In this document: positions 48,746-56,327 of the stretch, one piece after another
Layout: the number at the start of each line of letters is the position of its first letter
Numbering within the stretch: position 1 is the first letter of the stretch
Source: Terriglobales bacterium
Lineage (GTDB): Bacteria > Acidobacteriota > Terriglobia > Terriglobales > Acidobacteriaceae
Length of the DNA: 64,000 nt
Assembly (NCBI GenBank): GCA_025934735.1
Contig: JAICWP010000014.1
Coordinates: 60,664 to 124,663, forward strand
Direction: 5' to 3'
Translations under genes and position numbers: made by a program
Notes under the pieces: model-generated
What the model saw: the letters and a program-made list of their open reading frames with translations, nothing else
The model's database searches: none
What the model was told of the DNA's origin: nothing

Positions 48746-50197
48746 CTAGCGGCTTTCTTCTGCAGCTGCCGCCAGTACCTCTTGCACTACCGCGTCCACA
48801 TCGTCATCGCTGGTGCGGTGGTTCACAAAACAGGCGCGCAGCACGAATTTGCCGCGAATCGCTGCATTGGAAATGTACACCCGCCCACGCTCGATCACGC
48901 GTTTCAAAATTGCCCGGTTCAGGCGGTCTAGCTCGTCGTCAGTTTTCCCCCCGCCGCGAAAGCGGAAACAAACCGCGCTCAACCCTACTGGGGCCAGGCG
49001 CTCCAGCTGCGCTTCGGCATCCACCGCGGCGGCCAGGCGCTGGGCGTGACGCAAATCGTCGCCTATGGCTTCGCGGAACGCGCCCAGCCCGTGATAGCGC
49101 AGCGAAAGCCACAACTTCAGCGCGCGAAAACGCCGGGATAGCTCCATGGACTCCTCAAAAAACGAAAACGCTTCCACTGGATCCTGGCTGAGGGCGCGCG
49201 TGTACTCGCCGGTGTAGGCGAAGGCGGTCCGTGCAACCTGTGCATCGCGAAATAACAGGCAGCCGCAGTCCAGCGGCTGATAAAGCCATTTGTGCGGGTC
49301 CAGCGACAGCGAGTCTGCCTGGTTCAAGCCTGCGAATTTTTCCGGCGCAGCAATGGCGGCCAGCGCGCCATAAGCCCCGTCCACGTGCAGCCACAGCCCA
49401 TGGTCGCGGGCGATTTCGGCGATTTGCGGCAGCGGGTCAACGGCCCCAGTGTTAACGGTTCCCGCGGAGGCGACGATGGCAATCGCCCGCTTCTCGGCTT
49501 GGCGGTCGTGGTGAATGGCGCGCTGCAGTCCCGGCAGCGACATCCGAAAATCTTGGTCCGTGGGAACCAGCCGCAAATTGTCCCGTCCCAATCCCAGCAG
49601 CGCCATCGCTTTAGGAATGGACATGTGCACTTCGTCGGAGGCGTAAACGACGCAGGGTTGCGCGCCATGCTCATTGGCCGGGGCTTTGGCCTCGCGGGCC
49701 ATGGCCAAGCCCATCAGGTTGGCGGAGGAACCGCCGCCGGTCAGGCTGCCGGTGAATCCTGCGCAGCCGATGGCTTCTGCCAGCCACTCCACGACTGTGC
49801 GCTCGATGGTGACCGCGGCGGGTGAGGAGCGCCACGCCGTTAGGTTCTGGTTGAGCACGCTGGCCAGCAGGTCGGCGGCGGCAGCTATCGGCTCCCCCGA
49901 CCCCAGCACGTAACCGAAGAAGCGCGAAGTGGGCGGCCGCGAGTGCCGGATCACCTCCGGAAGCAGGTCCAGGGCGGATGCCCCCAGCCCCGCTTCCGGC
50001 AGCGGGCTGCGAAACAGGCGCTCTGTCTCCTCGCCGGAAGTCTTGGGAAAGGCCGGGAGGGAGTGCGTCTCGGCAACAAGCTCCGCAGCCAGCTCCACCA
50101 TGCGCTCTGCCACACGACGAAACTCGTCCGGCGAAATTTCCAGGCGGCCCATGGGAAAAGTAATTGTATATGCGAGAGGGCTTGGGCCATTGCTCAT
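48746..50197 (-). CDS. PLP-dependent group II decarboxylase (aromatic-L-amino-acid decarboxylase family)
   Basis: The 483-residue protein has the family core: GYVLGSGEPIAAAADLLAS, SLTGGGSSANLMGLAMAR, DEVHMSIPKAMALLGLG, the Asp in LWLHVDGAYGALAA and the PLP-binding Lys in SLDPHKWLYQP. It decarboxylates an amino acid such as Dopa, Trp, Tyr or Glu; the substrate is unresolved. Full length. The start may be the first Met or Met16. Its last 100 bases are duplicated at 45687-45782. Confidence 0.92.
   Translation of the reverse strand: MSNGPSPLAYTITFPMGRLEISPDEFRRVAERMVELAAELVAETHSLPAFPKTSGEETERLFRSPLPEAGLGASALDLLPEVIRHSRPPTSRFFGYVLGSGEPIAAAADLLASVLNQNLTAWRSSPAAVTIERTVVEWLAEAIGCAGFTGSLTGGGSSANLMGLAMAREAKAPANEHGAQPCVVYASDEVHMSIPKAMALLGLGRDNLRLVPTDQDFRMSLPGLQRAIHHDRQAEKRAIAIVASAGTVNTGAVDPLPQIAEIARDHGLWLHVDGAYGALAAIAAPEKFAGLNQADSLSLDPHKWLYQPLDCGCLLFRDAQVARTAFAYTGEYTRALSQDPVEAFSFFEESMELSRRFRALKLWLSLRYHGLGAFREAIGDDLRHAQRLAAAVDAEAQLERLAPVGLSAVCFRFRGGGKTDDELDRLNRAILKRVIERGRVYISNAAIRGKFVLRACFVNHRTSDDDVDAVVQEVLAAAAEESR
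48762..48857 (-). repeat. Direct repeat, copy 2, in the 3' end of the decarboxylase gene
   Basis: Same orientation as copy 1 at 45687-45782; the homology covers the last 32 or so codons of the decarboxylase and ends at gccgcga. Confidence 0.85.
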
Positions 50198-50245
50198 TGA
50201 TCTCGGCTCTCTTGGGCTCGCTTGCCGTTTTCGAGTCTGCCCCGG

Positions 50246-50405
50246 AAGGGCACATGAAAGTAGCCCGCCGGTTCACTGGCGGGGAAACAATCGATGATTT
50301 TTTGCAGTCCTGGAAGGACGGCTGAACAGGACCGCGTTTCAGCCGTCCCTCTGGGACTTTGACGCTACTCTCGCTTACCCGCGACTGAAGTCGCAGGCTA
50401 CGTTC
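50246..50405. repeat. REP-like hairpin cluster
   Basis: Several hairpins of the acidobacterial-looking REP style: ggacggctgaa...ttcagccgtcc around 50316-50347, cgcgactgaagtcgcag around 50380-50397, and tagcccgccggttcactggcggg around 50260-50282. They take up most of the 318-base gap 50198-50515; nothing else is recognised there. Confidence 0.7.
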
Positions 50406-50515
50406 ATGTGGTCTCTGCGAGACCTTGGGTTTCCTTGTGGACGCCGCTGATTGGTGGCGAGCTTTGAGCATTACCGCGCAAGGAGCAGGCGAAAAAACGA
50501 GAGCCGACGACTGAG

Positions 50516-51532
50516 TTACGGCTGAATGAGCGCCTGCGATGGCGGTTGCAACCCGGGTTGCGGTCCCACGGGCTTGAGGATGAGCACCAGCGAACGCCCT
50601 TCGTGCCCGCTGGGCATGAGCAGGAGTTTGCCGTCGGGATCGAAGACAATGCCGTCGCCCCGCACGGTGAGAAGCAACTGGTCTTCGCTGGCGAACTGGC
50701 CACCGGCGGTGCGAATCACATCTACTTCGTTGCTGGCGGCGGCGTAAAGTTTTCCGCTGCCGGAGTCAAGCCACAAGCTGTCCACGCCCGTCGGCGCCGC
50801 CACTCGCCCAACCTCGCGGCCAGTCTCGCTATCCAGGGCTGCCACCGCATTGCGAACCGCCACGTACAGGCGCCGCGCTTGCCCATCCAGCGCCAGAGCC
50901 GAGGGCTGCGATGCCTGCAGCGTGTAGCGCCGCAGCACCTTTAGTCCGGGATCGAGCACGGCCACCTGTGCCTGGTCTTCCAGGCTGGCATAGAGCACGC
51001 TCCGCTCCGGGTCGTACACCAGCGCCTGCACGTGGCCCAGGGGCACAGTAGTCGCCAGCTTCCCGCTGGCCACATCAATCGCGGAAACGGACTGATCTTC
51101 AAAGTTACCCACGTACAGGGTGCGGCCATCCGGCGTTAGCGCCAGCGGTCCCGGACTCAACTGCACCGGAATGGTGTTCTGCACCTTCCACGTCTTGCTG
51201 GAGATCACGGCGATATTGTTGGCGCCGGCATCGGCGACATAGACTTTGCCGCCCGCTTTATCCACCGCAATGCCGCGCGGCTGTTCAATTTTGATCTGCG
51301 CATCCACCCGCCGCATCTTCACGTTGAAAACGTCCACCGTGCTGTCGCCGGAGTGGGAGATGATCAGGCGGCCATCCACAAATCCCACCGCCTGAAATCC
51401 TGGATCGCCCGGGATGTACACCATGGCTATTTGCCGCAGGCTGGAGCTCTTGCCCAAAGGCACGCCGACGGCTAGCGGCTCCAATAGGAGCGCCAGGGCA
51501 GCGATCAGCGGCCAATATTTCCTAATAGGCAT
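50516..51532 (-). CDS. Secreted YVTN/NHL-type beta-propeller protein
   Basis: A signal peptide (YWPLIAALALLLEPLAVG) precedes repeated propeller blades with YVTN-like motifs: KVYVADAGANNIAVIS, TLYVGNFEDQSVSAID, VLYASLEDQAQVAVLD and RLYVAVRNAVAALD. About seven blades fit in 310 residues. Such proteins are periplasmic or secreted binding scaffolds; no catalytic motif is seen. The ATG at 51532 starts the signal peptide; a longer frame to 51655 runs into a stutter. Confidence 0.85.
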   Translation of the reverse strand: MPIRKYWPLIAALALLLEPLAVGVPLGKSSSLRQIAMVYIPGDPGFQAVGFVDGRLIISHSGDSTVDVFNVKMRRVDAQIKIEQPRGIAVDKAGGKVYVADAGANNIAVISSKTWKVQNTIPVQLSPGPLALTPDGRTLYVGNFEDQSVSAIDVASGKLATTVPLGHVQALVYDPERSVLYASLEDQAQVAVLDPGLKVLRRYTLQASQPSALALDGQARRLYVAVRNAVAALDSETGREVGRVAAPTGVDSLWLDSGSGKLYAAASNEVDVIRTAGGQFASEDQLLLTVRGDGIVFDPDGKLLLMPSGHEGRSLVLILKPVGPQPGLQPPSQALIQP

Positions 51533-51604
51533 AAGAGTCCCGCAGCAGCGCCGGGCTGCTTTTCTCAGCCTATGAGATGCGTCTGGAACCTGTTCTGCTG
51601 CCTG

Positions 51605-51652
51605 AAAACAGCTAACTGGCTGAGCTTCCAGGCTGCTTGGCTGGCTAACCCA
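51605..51652. repeat. Stutter repeat, 'aactggctgagcttccagg' type
   Basis: Words agctaactggctg, agcttccaggctg, cttggctggctaa upstream of the YVTN gene; same vocabulary as the repeats near 0.9-1.2 kb. Confidence 0.6.
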
Positions 51653-51735
51653 CACGATAACGGCGTTTTATTGATGGGCTTCAGCCCCGAACAATCTCGC
51701 CAGTGCCGCCGCGGCTTATCAGTTCCAATGCTATT

Positions 51736-52296
51736 TCAGCCGATGTTCAAGGCGCGCTTAAATGACCCGCGGTCATTCATGATTTTCTGCTGCAGGAGGG
51801 TGATGGCATAGATGAGCTGTTCGGGGCGGGGCGGGCAACCGGGCACGTACACGTCCACGGGGATGACCTGGTTCACACCCTGCACCAGCGCGTAATTATT
51901 GAACACGCCGCCGGAGGTGGCGCAGGCCCCCATGGAGATGACCCACTTGGGTTCCGGCATCTGTTCCCAGAGCTGCCGGATGACGGGCGCCATCTTCTGC
52001 GAAACACGGCCGGCAATAATCATCAGGTCCGACTGCCGCGGCGACGGACGAAACACCTCGGCGCCGAAGCGGGCAATGTCGAACCGCGATGCGCCCATGG
52101 CCATCATTTCAATGGCGCAGCAGGCCAATCCGAAGGTCATGGGCCAAATGGAATTTTTACGCACCCAGTTGACCGCATGATCCAGGGTGGTCAGGATCAG
52201 CCCCTCGGGCTGGGCCTCACCAAACGCCACTTCGCGCACTTTCGCTTGGTCATGCTCGCTGCCTACCAGATTGTCGAAACGCTGCTCGCCATTCAT
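51736..52296 (-). CDS. nuoB: NADH-quinone oxidoreductase subunit B (isolated copy)
   Basis: The 186-residue protein has all four ligands of the N2 [4Fe-4S] cluster: Cys59-Cys60 in [12 protein letters not shown], Cys125 in [10 protein letters not shown] and Cys154 in [10 protein letters not shown]. It sits at the quinone-binding interface of complex I. It is alone: neither nuoA before it nor nuoC/D after it is present, so the rest of the complex is encoded elsewhere. A TATAAT box lies nine bases before the ATG. Confidence 0.95.
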   Translation of the reverse strand: MNGEQRFDNLVGSEHDQAKVREVAFGEAQPEGLILTTLDHAVNWVRKNSIWPMTFGLACCAIEMMAMGASRFDIARFGAEVFRPSPRQSDLMIIAGRVSQKMAPVIRQLWEQMPEPKWVISMGACATSGGVFNNYALVQGVNQVIPVDVYVPGCPPRPEQLIYAITLLQQKIMNDRGSFKRALNIG

Positions 52297-52305
52297 GTCT
52301 CTTCC

Positions 52306-52311
52306 ATTATA
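52306..52311 (-). promoter_or_regulatory. TATAAT -10 box nine bases before nuoB
   Basis: A perfect TATAAT on the minus strand ending nine bases before the nuoB ATG implies a leader of a few bases only. Confidence 0.55.
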
Positions 52312-52343
52312 CGGGGATGCGGAGTAGCGGGCTCCAACGCGAG

Positions 52344-52371
52344 AACTAACTACACCACCAACTACTAACTA
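52344..52371. repeat. Stutter repeat, 'aactaactacaccaccaac' type
   Basis: Words actaacta, caccaccaa, ctactaacta run to the stop codon of the dehydrogenase gene (TAG on the minus strand at 52369-52371). Reverse complement of the gttggtagttgg vocabulary at 12033-12060. Confidence 0.7.
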
Positions 52372-53391
52372 CGGTTTTAAGACTATTTTCCCAAACATCT
52401 CGCTTCTCTCCATGCGCTCGTGGGCGGCGCGCGCATCCTTGAGAGGAAAAGTCGAGTCCACCACCGGCTTGAGTTTGCCGCTGAAAACGTGCTGCAGCAC
52501 GTCGTGCAGTTCGCCAATGGTGCCCATATAGGAGCCCAGCACCGCCAGTTGGCGGGAGAAGAAGAAGCGCAGGTCCATGCCTACATCACCCCCCGTAGTG
52601 GCGCCGCAGGTCACTAGCGTGCCCGCCGGCTTCAGCGACTTGAGGCTTTCTTGAAATGTCGCCTTTCCCACGTGCTCCACCACAATATCCACGCCTTCGC
52701 CGGCGGTGATGCGTTTCACCTCTTCGGAAATTTTCTGCTTGTAGTGATCTATTACGTGGTCGGCGCCCAGCCCGCGCGCCCGCTCCAGCTTCTTCTCGCT
52801 GCCGGCCGTGGCGATCACCGTAGTGTTGAACAGCTTGGCAATCTGGATGGCGGCAATACCCACTCCTGAGTTGCCCCCCAGCACCAGCACCGTCATGCCC
52901 GGCCGAATGGCGGCTCGGCCCGTCAGCATGTGCCATGCGGTCAGAAAAACCAGCGGGACGCTGGCCGCCTGCTCGAAGCTCAGGTTGTCAGGAATGGGAA
53001 TCACGTTGACCTGCTGCACGGCAATCAGCTCACAGTCTCCGCCGTCGTTGGCGTTGCCCAGCACGCTGAATTGCGGGCACTGGTTCTGCAGCCCGTGGGC
53101 GCACTTGGCGCAGTAATTGCAGAAGGTCATGGGCGTGAGCAGCACGCGCTGCCCCGTTTTCAACCCCGTGACATACTCGCCGCACTCCACGATTTCGCCG
53201 GCCACGTCGCTGCCGGGAATGTGAGGCAGCGGCGACTTGGTCACCCCCATGCGCACCCACAGGTCGAGATGGTTCATGGCGCAGGCTTTCACCCGCACCA
53301 ATACCTGGTCCTTGCGCGGCTTGGGATCGGCGACTTCTTCGTATTTCAGAACTTCAGGACCGCCATACTGATGAAAGCGGATGGCATGCAT
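52369..53391 (-). CDS. Zinc-binding MDR-superfamily dehydrogenase/quinone oxidoreductase
   Basis: The 340-residue protein has a GroES-like domain with HIPGSDVAGEIVECG, a structural-zinc cluster (CNYCAKCAHGLQNQC) and a Rossmann domain with VLVLGGNSGVGIAAIQIAK. The catalytic zinc ligands of classical ADHs are only partly kept (Asn-His-Leu-Asp in place of Cys-x-x-Asp), so it may be a quinone or enoyl reductase-type member. The substrate is unknown. It is upstream of nuoB on the same strand but separated from it by a stutter. Confidence 0.88.
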   Translation of the reverse strand: MHAIRFHQYGGPEVLKYEEVADPKPRKDQVLVRVKACAMNHLDLWVRMGVTKSPLPHIPGSDVAGEIVECGEYVTGLKTGQRVLLTPMTFCNYCAKCAHGLQNQCPQFSVLGNANDGGDCELIAVQQVNVIPIPDNLSFEQAASVPLVFLTAWHMLTGRAAIRPGMTVLVLGGNSGVGIAAIQIAKLFNTTVIATAGSEKKLERARGLGADHVIDHYKQKISEEVKRITAGEGVDIVVEHVGKATFQESLKSLKPAGTLVTCGATTGGDVGMDLRFFFSRQLAVLGSYMGTIGELHDVLQHVFSGKLKPVVDSTFPLKDARAAHERMERSEMFGKIVLKP

Positions 53392-53520
53392 GAGCGCGTT
53401 CCTCCTGCGGCTGCGACGGTGATTGGGAAACTAAACAAGCTAGCATATAAGGCAGTACGGGGTACGGAGCGCCGAGCTTTTGCCTTCGGCTGTGGGTTCG
53501 GGCCAGCTACCAATCTTGCT

Positions 53521-53551
53521 GATTCCCAACTCCCGACTCCCGACTTCCCGG
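53521..53551. repeat. Stutter repeat, 'cccaactcccgactcccgac' type
   Basis: Words tcccaac, tcccgac, tcccgac, ttcccgg lie upstream of the xdhC promoter. Confidence 0.6.
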
Positions 53552-53555
53552 TCAT

Positions 53556-53584
53556 TTGACTTGCCGCCCCGGGCATCTAATAAT
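53556..53584 (+). promoter_or_regulatory. Sigma-70 promoter for xdhC
   Basis: TTGACT (53556-53561) and TAATAA (53578-53583) are 16 bases apart, 12 bases ahead of the ATG at 53596. This is the best complete -35/-10 pair in the window; the mRNA leader would be only about five bases. Confidence 0.65.
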
Positions 53585-53595
53585 CAGGGCCGCGG

Positions 53596-54453
53596 ATGGA
53601 TATTTACGAGGAGATCGTCAAACTGCGCCGGGAAGGCCGGCGGGGCGCCGTGGCCACTATTGTCAGCGTGCGCGGCTCCATTCCTTCCTTCCGTACCGCC
53701 AAGATGCTGGTGCGCGACGACGGCTCCATCGTGGGCACCATCGGCGGCGGCTGCGTCGAGGCCGAAATCTGGCAGGCCGCCCGAGAAGTCATGGAAGAAG
53801 AAAAGCCCCGCACCCTGACCTTCAACCTCAACCAAAATCCCAAGTACGATACCGGCTTGGTCTGCGGCGGCACGCTCGACATTTTCGTGGAGCCGGTGCT
53901 GCCCGTGCCCGTGCTCTACCTGTTTGGCGCCGGGCACGTGGCCGTGAACCTCTATAAAGTTGCGCAAAACGCCGGCTTTGATGTGGTTGTGGTGGACGAC
54001 CGTGAAACTTATGCCAACCGCGAGCGCTTCCCTGAGGCGCGCGAGATTCATGCCGAAGATTTTGACCAGAGCATGGCCAAACTGGCGCCCAATGAGTCCG
54101 CCTACATCGTGATTGTCACCCGCGGCCACCGCGACGACATGCGCGTGCTGCGCTGGGCGGTGCAGACCCCGGCACGCTACATCGGCATGATCGGCTCCAA
54201 GCGCAAGGTGATCGCCATCTACCACGAACTGGAAAAGGAAGGTCTGCCGCCAGAACTTTTCGAGCGTGTGCACGCGCCGGTGGGCCTCGATATTGGCGCA
54301 GTCACGCCAGAAGAGATCGCGGTAGCCATCACCGCCGAACTGATTGCCCTGCGCCGCCACAGCGAGGCGCTCCTGCCCCACCTGCGTTACACCCGCAAAA
54401 CGGCCGCAGCTGATTCACCCGCCGCAACGCCCGCCGACCTGCACAAGACCTGA
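53596..54453 (+). CDS. xdhC: XdhC/CoxI family molybdenum-cofactor maturation protein
   Basis: The 285-residue protein has the N-terminal XdhC segment (ATIVSVRGSIPSFRTAKMLV, then GTIGGGCVEAEIW and LVCGGTLDIFVEPV) and a C-terminal Rossmann domain (LYLFGAGHVAVNLYKVA, RYIGMIGSKRK). XdhC proteins bind and sulfurylate the molybdenum cofactor for xanthine-oxidase-family enzymes. It likely serves the molybdenum hydroxylase at 22-26 kb; a MocA-type gene lies 1.9 kb downstream on the same strand. Confidence 0.92.
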   Translation: MDIYEEIVKLRREGRRGAVATIVSVRGSIPSFRTAKMLVRDDGSIVGTIGGGCVEAEIWQAAREVMEEEKPRTLTFNLNQNPKYDTGLVCGGTLDIFVEPVLPVPVLYLFGAGHVAVNLYKVAQNAGFDVVVVDDRETYANRERFPEAREIHAEDFDQSMAKLAPNESAYIVIVTRGHRDDMRVLRWAVQTPARYIGMIGSKRKVIAIYHELEKEGLPPELFERVHAPVGLDIGAVTPEEIAVAITAELIALRRHSEALLPHLRYTRKTAAADSPAATPADLHKT

Positions 54454-54557
54454 CACAAATTTGTAATTTAGCGATTTGTGATTTGTAATTTCTCGCGGCT
54501 GTCATTCTGAGCGAGGACGCGGTACACCAACCCGCGTCCGAGTCGAAGAACCTTGCG
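54454..54557. repeat. AT-rich stutter followed by a TCATTCTGAG-type repeat
   Basis: 54459-54493 carries tttgtaattt, agcgatttg, tgatttgtaattt words. 54499-54557 carries gtcattctgagcgagga, cgcg and gagtcgaagaacc, a member of a TCATyCTGAGCG...GAAGgAyC family widespread in bacterial intergenic DNA; a second copy is at 60953-61010. Confidence 0.7.
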
Positions 54558-54643
54558 TCATTTCCGCCACCCGGCCAAGCGCCCGCGAGATTGACGGCTC
54601 TCAGCACAACGCCTGCTTCGGGCACAATTTACAATTTATGGGA

Positions 54644-54793
54644 ACGTGGCATCGTGTATCTGCGAAACATCTACCTGTTTACCTTGATGAAATGACTTGG
54701 CGATTTAATAGCCCCAAGAACCCGTTTCTTTTTCGCGATACTATGTTGCGACTCATTCATTCAGAGAATCTCGAATATCGCGAACTCATTGCC
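54644..54793 (+). mobile_element. IS1595/ISXO2-type transposase C-terminal remnant
   Basis: The plus strand encodes GTWHRVSAKHLPVYLDEMTW then RFNSPKNPFLFRDTMLRL and SENLEYRELIA, the C-terminal text of ISXO2-like transposases (the HRVSxKHLxxYLDE region). The DDE catalytic residues and the N-terminal part are missing, and no terminal inverted repeats were seen, so it is a dead fragment. Reading beyond 54793 enters the antisense of the next gene. Confidence 0.8.
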
Positions 54794-55550
54794 GCGCAGT
54801 TTCGCCGTTCAGCTTGGGTTGAACATATGACACTGTTTCAGGTTCCTTGCTACCTACCTGAACCTGTTCTCCGGGAAATGATCTTATTCCCTTGTACGGT
54901 TTGGAATCTGGGACAAACGTAGCTCTCGTTGGTTGATCCATGAAGTCATGGCACTGAACTGCAATACGAAACTGGCGCGTATTGACTTGCGCCGTTCGAT
55001 CCCCAGGAACTGTAAAGATTAATCGCCCCGCTTTCGCGTCACCCCTTTCTATCCTGTGAGTCATAACCTGTGATTGCAATAAACTGTCATTGGTCAATGT
55101 GAGAACTTCATTGTCCATCGTCATTCTGTAGGAGCCACGAATATTGAACCCGACCATTTCCTCGGGTACGTCGTTGACTATGAACCATGCTCCCCATCCC
55201 TTAGCGATTGACGGTTCACCCGCGTTTGACAAATACGTTGAGACGACGAACACCGTCAAATCCATGTTCTGGTCGTAGACGTAGAGAATTCCTTCCAGAC
55301 TCAATTGCAAGTTTGGCCTTCGATCCAGCAATTGGGTATTTAAGCGACTAACGTCTTCGCGCTTCTTTCGCCATGCTACATACGCACCAGTCCAGAATAG
55401 TGGGACAGAGATCACGATTAGCACGAACGGTGGAATCGCTTTGTCGTGAAAATGCTCCCAAACACCGACGCTGAATACGCTCAGAGCAGCAACTTCGGAT
55501 GCCACGCCCCAACCTCCAGAATCCCTAAGAAATTCCAGTAACGAATCCAT
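54786..55550 (-). CDS. Hypothetical membrane protein of lower GC content
   Basis: The 254-residue protein has two hydrophobic helices near the N-terminus (about 20-36 and 44-62: ASEVAALSVFSVGVWEHF and FVLIVISVPLFWTGAYVAW), then a 190-residue soluble domain rich in beta strands (NMDLTVFVVSTYLSNAGEPS and RIERGDAKAGRLIFTV). No family is recognised. The ATG at 55550 follows GGAGG. Codon use is visibly less GC-rich than in neighbours and its 3' end touches the IS remnant, suggesting horizontal acquisition. Confidence 0.7.
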   Translation of the reverse strand: MDSLLEFLRDSGGWGVASEVAALSVFSVGVWEHFHDKAIPPFVLIVISVPLFWTGAYVAWRKKREDVSRLNTQLLDRRPNLQLSLEGILYVYDQNMDLTVFVVSTYLSNAGEPSIAKGWGAWFIVNDVPEEMVGFNIRGSYRMTMDNEVLTLTNDSLLQSQVMTHRIERGDAKAGRLIFTVPGDRTAQVNTRQFRIAVQCHDFMDQPTRATFVPDSKPYKGIRSFPGEQVQVGSKEPETVSYVQPKLNGETARQ

Positions 55551-55627
55551 CTTCGTACCTCCGCAACATAACCTGCGATACACAGGAAGTGGCAAACGTA
55601 CGCCTTATAGCTACCTTGCGTAAACTA

Positions 55628-55665
55628 CACAATCCCGTTACTCAATTACTAAATTACCAATGTTC
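55628..55665. repeat. Short AT-rich stutter
   Basis: Words acaatcccgtta, ctcaattacta, aattaccaa in the gap between the hypothetical membrane protein and the DinB gene; same vocabulary as the right arms of the two-armed elements. Confidence 0.6.
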
Positions 55666-55738
55666 TTGACTTTCGCCTTATGTTCGCCTATGCTTCTTCC
55701 CCTGTCCCCTGCCCGGGGCGACAAGAAAGGACGAAATC

Positions 55739-56248
55739 ATGGCCCTCAACGCAGCACTTCTCCCCGAATTCGATCAGGAAATGGCCAGCACCCGCAAAAC
55801 CCTGGAGCGCGTACCTGATAGCAAGTTCTCATGGAAACCGCACGAGAAATCCGGCGCCATGGGCTGGCTGGCCGGACATGTGGCCAGCATCCCCGGCTGG
55901 CTGGCGTTCACTATCAAACAGGATTCCCTCGACCTGGCTCCTGGGGGCGTGCAAATGCAGCCTCCGCCGCCGCCCAGGAACAGCAAAGAGCTGCTGGCCG
56001 AATTCGATAAGAACGTGAAGGAAGGCCGCGCCGTCCTCGCCGCCGCCAGCGATGCCGAACTCATGAAGCCCTGGTCCTTGCTGAACAACGGCAAAGTGAC
56101 CATGACGCTGCCTAAGGTTGCGGTGGTGCGCGGATTCGTGATGAATCACCTGATTCATCATCGCGCCCAGTTGGGCGTTTACCTGCGTCTGAACAATATC
56201 CCCGTGCCCGCCATTTACGGCCCCTCAGCCGATGAAGGCGGCTTCTAA
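55739..56248 (+). CDS. DinB/YfiT-like family protein
   Basis: This 169-residue four-helix protein has the DinB metal-ligand pattern: His47 in WLAGHVASIPGW and the pair in VMNHLIHHRAQLGVYLRLN. DinB-fold proteins include mycothiol- and bacillithiol-dependent S-transferases; with bshB1 in the window, a bacillithiol S-transferase role is possible but not shown by sequence. GAAAGGACG precedes the ATG. Confidence 0.85.
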   Translation: MALNAALLPEFDQEMASTRKTLERVPDSKFSWKPHEKSGAMGWLAGHVASIPGWLAFTIKQDSLDLAPGGVQMQPPPPPRNSKELLAEFDKNVKEGRAVLAAASDAELMKPWSLLNNGKVTMTLPKVAVVRGFVMNHLIHHRAQLGVYLRLNNIPVPAIYGPSADEGGF

Positions 56249-56315
56249 CCGGGGTTGCGCTGGCCAAACCTGGCGGCCAGGCGGGGGCAGGATTTCGCGG
56301 GCCCGTGGCTCGTGG

Positions 56316-56321
56316 TATCTT
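56316..56321 (+). promoter_or_regulatory. TATCTT -10-like box six bases before mocA
   Basis: TATCTT ends six bases before the ATG at 56328, the spacing expected for a leaderless transcript. Confidence 0.4.
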
Positions 56322-56327
56322 GCCCTC

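Noticed and set aside
48482..48931. Plus-strand ORF (149 aa) overlapping the decarboxylase 3' end
   Set aside because: Its second half is the antisense of the decarboxylase C-terminus and the first half shows no coding character.
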